24,591 bases of DNA from a virus: the IMG/VR virus record IMGVR_UViG_3300030118_003134, positions 1-24,591 of that record, one strand, 5' to 3'. Under the pieces are notes generated by a model. It saw only the letters and a program-made list of their open reading frames with translations, was not told the origin of the DNA and did not search any database. Each line of letters starts with the position of its first letter. The first letter of the stretch is position 1. This document shows, one piece after another, positions 22,069 to 24,591 of the stretch. Made by a program: the position numbers and the translations under genes.

Positions 22069-23679
22069 ATGAAGATAGTTGAATTAATTTTAGATGATAA
22101 CGAAGATTTAACTGGAATCGAAGCAATAAGTATAGTTGAAAATCCTGCAATAGAAGAAGATTTTATAGCACTCAATAATGAACAGGTAATTCAACTTGCA
22201 CAAGTAGATAAAGAAAAAAAGATTCTTTTGGGAGCTTTACTAATTCCAAACAAACCTATTTATAGGAAAAGTGGAGAAGATGAATATTATATATACTTCT
22301 CACGAGATACAGTAAGAAAGGCCTCCCAAATTTATTTACAGAAAGGCAACCAAAACAATTCTACATTAGAACACAAGCACACTTTAAAAGGCCTTTCATT
22401 AGTTGAGAGTTGGATAGTTGAAGATACAAAGAAAGACAAAACAGCTTTGTATGGTCTTGAATATCCTGTTGGAACTTGGGTAGGTGCAGTAAAAGTAAAC
22501 AATGACAAAGTATGGGAAGAGTTCGTAAAAACAGGTAAAGTAAAAGGTTTCTCTATTGAAGGTTATTTTGCTGATAAAGCAGAAAGACCAAAAGACCAGA
22601 CAATAAGTGATCTTGCAAAAATAGAAGAAGAAGAAGCACAAGCACTTTTATCACAAGTCAAAGGTATAATTAGAAATGACAAAAGATATAAAGGTGGTAA
22701 AAGAATAATATTTGAGAGTTTCTCAGACTATCCTGATGCAGTAAAGAATAATGCAAAAAGAGGTATTGAGTTAAATAAAAAAGTAAATAACAGATGTGCT
22801 ACTGACGTTGGTAAAATAAGGGCGCAACAACTTGCACAAGGTAGAGCAATATCAGAGCAAACTGTAACTCGTATGTATTCTTTTCTGTCAAGAGCAGAAG
22901 AGTATTATAAACCAGAAGATAAAGAAGCCTGTGGTACAATATCATATTTATTATGGGGTGGCCTTGCAGGTAAAAGATATGCAGAGAGAAAACTAAAAGA
23001 ACTTGGCAAATTAGAACTCTATAGTGAAAAAGTAAATGATGACTTTGCAATCATTATGGATAGGTTAGCTTATGCTTCAAAAGAGATGGCAGAAAAAATT
23101 GCAGAAGATATTGGATGTGAAGGAATACACGAACACGATTTTGAAGGTCAAACTTGGTATATGCCTTGTGAAAAACACGCACTAACAGAAGAAGAATTTA
23201 AAAAGTATAAATGTCCAAAGGGATATAAAAAAGATTATCAAAAACATAAATGCGTAAAGATGGCTGAGATAGGCCCAAGAGGAGGTATAAGAAAAAGTCC
23301 AAAAGCACCAAAGTCAGGTACACCAAATCCAAATCCAAAAGGCAAGGGTACAGCAAAGGGAGATGCTTCTACAAGTAGAGGTGCAAAAGTAAGTAAGAAA
23401 GATGAAGCAACTTTGCAAAAAAAGTCTGACGATTTTAACAAAAGATATAAAGAAAAATTAGGTTATGGTGTTACAATCGGACAGTTAAAAGCAGTATTTC
23501 AAAGAGGACTAGGTGCTTTCAATGTATCACATAGTCCAAGAATACAATCCCCTACAGCTTGGGCGCAAGCGAGGGTAAATGCGTATCTCTATTTAGTAAG
23601 AAATGGTAGGCCACAGAATCCTAAATACACAGGAGACTTTGACTTACTACCAAAAGGACATCCTAAAAGTAATAAGTAA
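22069..23679 (+). CDS. Head maturation protease (XkdF-like) with extra C-terminal domains
   Basis: This protein has 536 residues. Residues ~50-170 match the XkdF-type prohead protease: LGALLIPNKPIYRKSGEDEY, His102 in STLEHKH, LSLVESWIVED, GTWVGAVKV, and Ser162 in VKGFSIEGYF, giving a likely His-Ser pair. Residues ~205-312 form a second helical domain (FSDYPDAVKNNAKRGIELN, NNRCATDVGKIRAQQLAQGR, ACGTISYLLWGG). Residues ~350-400 have a Cys/His set (MPCEKHA, KCPKGYKK, KCVKM). After a Pro/Gly/Lys linker comes a C-terminal domain at ~445-536 (FQRGLGAFNVSHSPRI, YLVRNGRPQNPKY). Only the first has a clear role: cutting scaffold and capsid proteins. The extra parts make it longer than usual (~200-350). 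Confidence 0.78.
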   Translation: MKIVELILDDNEDLTGIEAISIVENPAIEEDFIALNNEQVIQLAQVDKEKKILLGALLIPNKPIYRKSGEDEYYIYFSRDTVRKASQIYLQKGNQNNSTLEHKHTLKGLSLVESWIVEDTKKDKTALYGLEYPVGTWVGAVKVNNDKVWEEFVKTGKVKGFSIEGYFADKAERPKDQTISDLAKIEEEEAQALLSQVKGIIRNDKRYKGGKRIIFESFSDYPDAVKNNAKRGIELNKKVNNRCATDVGKIRAQQLAQGRAISEQTVTRMYSFLSRAEEYYKPEDKEACGTISYLLWGGLAGKRYAERKLKELGKLELYSEKVNDDFAIIMDRLAYASKEMAEKIAEDIGCEGIHEHDFEGQTWYMPCEKHALTEEEFKKYKCPKGYKKDYQKHKCVKMAEIGPRGGIRKSPKAPKSGTPNPNPKGKGTAKGDASTSRGAKVSKKDEATLQKKSDDFNKRYKEKLGYGVTIGQLKAVFQRGLGAFNVSHSPRIQSPTAWAQARVNAYLYLVRNGRPQNPKYTGDFDLLPKGHPKSNK

Positions 23680-23855
23680 TGAAAGATTATATACCAAGTT
23701 ATACAAGTCCTATTGATGGCAGAAGAGCTTGTTTATGTAAAGATGAATTAACATACAAGATAGAATGTTGTACAGGAGAATTACACGCACAAGGTATAGG
23801 TGCTTTGAAAGGTGGCAGTAATGCAACTGTAAATGGAGTATCTAGAACAGGGTAA
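23679..23855 (+). CDS. 58-residue Cys-rich protein
   Basis: It starts on the protease stop (TAATG). The product MKDYIPSYTSPIDGRRACLC, then KDELTYKIECCTGELHAQGI and GALKGGSN, has four Cys in a CxC-x9-CC pattern that could bind zinc. I recall similar ACLC...CC.G.L.AQGIG proteins next to head genes of related phages, with no known role. Its position between the protease and the scaffold suggests a small head protein. Promoter D follows within five bases of its stop. Confidence 0.68.
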   Translation: MKDYIPSYTSPIDGRRACLCKDELTYKIECCTGELHAQGIGALKGGSNATVNGVSRTG

Positions 23856-23860
23856 AAATG

Positions 23861-23887
23861 CAAAATAAATTTTAAAAATCGATATAT
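23861..23887 (+). promoter_or_regulatory. Phage late promoter candidate D (before scaffold/capsid)
   Basis: CAAAAT (23861-23866), 13 bases, CGATATAT (23880-23887), four bases, ATG at 23892. The geometry is identical to sites B and C. Confidence 0.72.
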
Positions 23888-23891
23888 AATT

Positions 23892-24497
23892 ATGAAAGCA
23901 ACAGAAATTTTAAATCAAGTTAAAAATCTATTGGGAGTTGAGCTATCTGAATCTGATATTCAATTAGCTGAATTAAAATTAGAGAATGGAACTGTTTTGG
24001 AAGCAGACGCTTTTGAATCAGGTAAAGAAGTTTTTATTCGTACTGAGGATGAGAAAGTTGCTCTTCCTGTTGGAGAATATGAACTTGAAGATAATAGACT
24101 TCTTGTAGTTGAAGAAGAAGGTATCATCAAAGAAATCAAAGCAGAAGAACACGAAGAAGATGAGGACAAGGAAGAAATGAAATATGTTACAAGAGAAGAG
24201 TTCAGAAAAGAAATGGATGAATTGAAAGAGCATATTGATAAAATGATGGATCACAAGGACAAAGAAAAAGAAAAAATGTCCTCTCAAGTTGCAGAAGAGG
24301 TTTCTCTTGCAGTAACAGAAGTCTTGAATAGTGAAGCAGAAGAAAAAGAATCTCTTAAAGAAGAGTTATCTAAACCTGCTGCTGAACCTATGAAACACAG
24401 TCCAGAAGAATCTAAAACAGAGATGAAATTTAAATTCGCTGGAAACAGAAGAAAATCTACTCTTGATAGAGTGATGGAAACTATAATAAATAAATAA
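23892..24497 (+). CDS. Probable head scaffolding protein
   Basis: A protein of 201 residues, very rich in Glu and Lys. The N-terminal part (ILNQVKNLLGVELSESDIQL; GEYELEDNRLLVVEEEGIIK) is a small beta domain. A long acidic coiled coil covers ~80-165 (EEFRKEMDELKEHIDKMMDH), and a basic end (FKFAGNRRKSTLDRVMETI) resembles capsid-binding tails of scaffolds. It lies between the protease and the probable capsid gene and would be removed by the protease. Assigned by composition and position. Confidence 0.72.
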   Translation: MKATEILNQVKNLLGVELSESDIQLAELKLENGTVLEADAFESGKEVFIRTEDEKVALPVGEYELEDNRLLVVEEEGIIKEIKAEEHEEDEDKEEMKYVTREEFRKEMDELKEHIDKMMDHKDKEKEKMSSQVAEEVSLAVTEVLNSEAEEKESLKEELSKPAAEPMKHSPEESKTEMKFKFAGNRRKSTLDRVMETIINK

Positions 24498-24512
24498 ATA
24501 AAATAAATAATT

Positions 24513-24591
24513 ATGGCAGTTTTAACACACGTTAATAATGATGTTGTAAGAATTAAAAATGATGTTGATGCAGTATCAGCAGCAGTTACTC
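24513..24591 (+). CDS. Start of probable major capsid protein (3' partial)
   Basis: The ATG at 24513 lies 15 bases after the scaffold stop and opens MAVLTHVNNDVVRIKNDVDA, reaching the window edge after 26 codons. The call as major capsid rests only on its place after protease and scaffold genes; 26 residues are too few to name a family. Confidence 0.5.
   Translation, partial: MAVLTHVNNDVVRIKNDVDAVSAAVT

Noticed and set aside
24018-24287. Long minus-strand frame rich in Phe opposite the scaffold gene
   Set aside because: It is the complement of Glu/Lys codons; no start context, and all other genes are on the + strand. The same holds for the other minus-strand frames.
1-24591. CRISPR array, integrase, att sites, transposon
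   Set aside because: No regularly spaced repeats, recombinase motifs or terminal inverted repeats were seen.
1-24591. Over-representation of CACG
   Set aside because: A rough count (about 36) is close to the number expected from base composition, unlike GGCC.

Overview
The window is 24.6 kb of AT-rich DNA (roughly 31-33% GC by eye) with every credible gene on the + strand, tightly packed with 1-4 nt (ATGA, TAATG, TGATG) overlaps. It is part of a tailed bacteriophage genome, most likely a siphovirus of a marine or aquatic Flavobacteriia/Bacteroidota host. Grounds for the host: host-type -7 boxes (TAnnTTTG), no Shine-Dalgarno sequences (starts instead lie in A-rich contexts such as AAAACAATG), a DUF3127-type single-strand-binding protein, and structural proteins of types I associate with phages of that class. 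No integrase, attachment site, CRISPR array or tRNA was seen. Both ends are cut inside genes.

Layout. (1) 1-5347: the 3' part of a large tail-fibre gene ending in a peptidase_S74 self-cleaving chaperone, then small structural or membrane genes and a lysis cassette (membrane protein with coiled coil, secreted thioredoxin-like protein, T7-lysozyme-type amidase, holin-like protein, two 44-residue proteins). (2) 5348-6204: a pyrimidine-rich noncoding stretch, two genes (the second NinG-like) and a strong tandem-hairpin terminator. (3) 6205-12760: the early/replication block. It opens with a promoter carrying a perfect DnaA box and holds an SSB-like protein, a DUF3310-like protein, a RecA/DnaB-type ATPase, a sigma-70-like factor, two PD-(D/E)XK nucleases, a ParB-like protein, a DNA methyltransferase and a protein resembling DnaA domain IV alone. 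(4) 12752-14244: terminase small and large subunits. (5) 14245-14754: a small two-gene cassette closed by a terminator. (6) 14758-22036: the tail module, with a tail-assembly chaperone made by -1 frameshifting, tail completion proteins, a large tail protein and the tape measure. (7) 22038-24591: head maturation protease, a Cys-rich small protein, a scaffold-like protein and the start of the probable major capsid gene.

How it may work together (inference). Host polymerase would read the replication block from the promoter at 6215-6246. That block encodes a sigma factor. Four late units (terminase, tail, protease, scaffold/capsid) are each preceded by the same bipartite element, AAAAT (one variable base before it), 13 bases, CGATATAT. 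In three of the four it sits at exactly -31 and -12 from the ATG, as expected of a promoter giving leaderless mRNA. A phage sigma factor reading this late promoter is the most interesting system here. Other unusual points are a frame-independent excess of GGCC everywhere except the first 4.36 kb, and tail genes lying between terminase and head genes with no portal gene in between.
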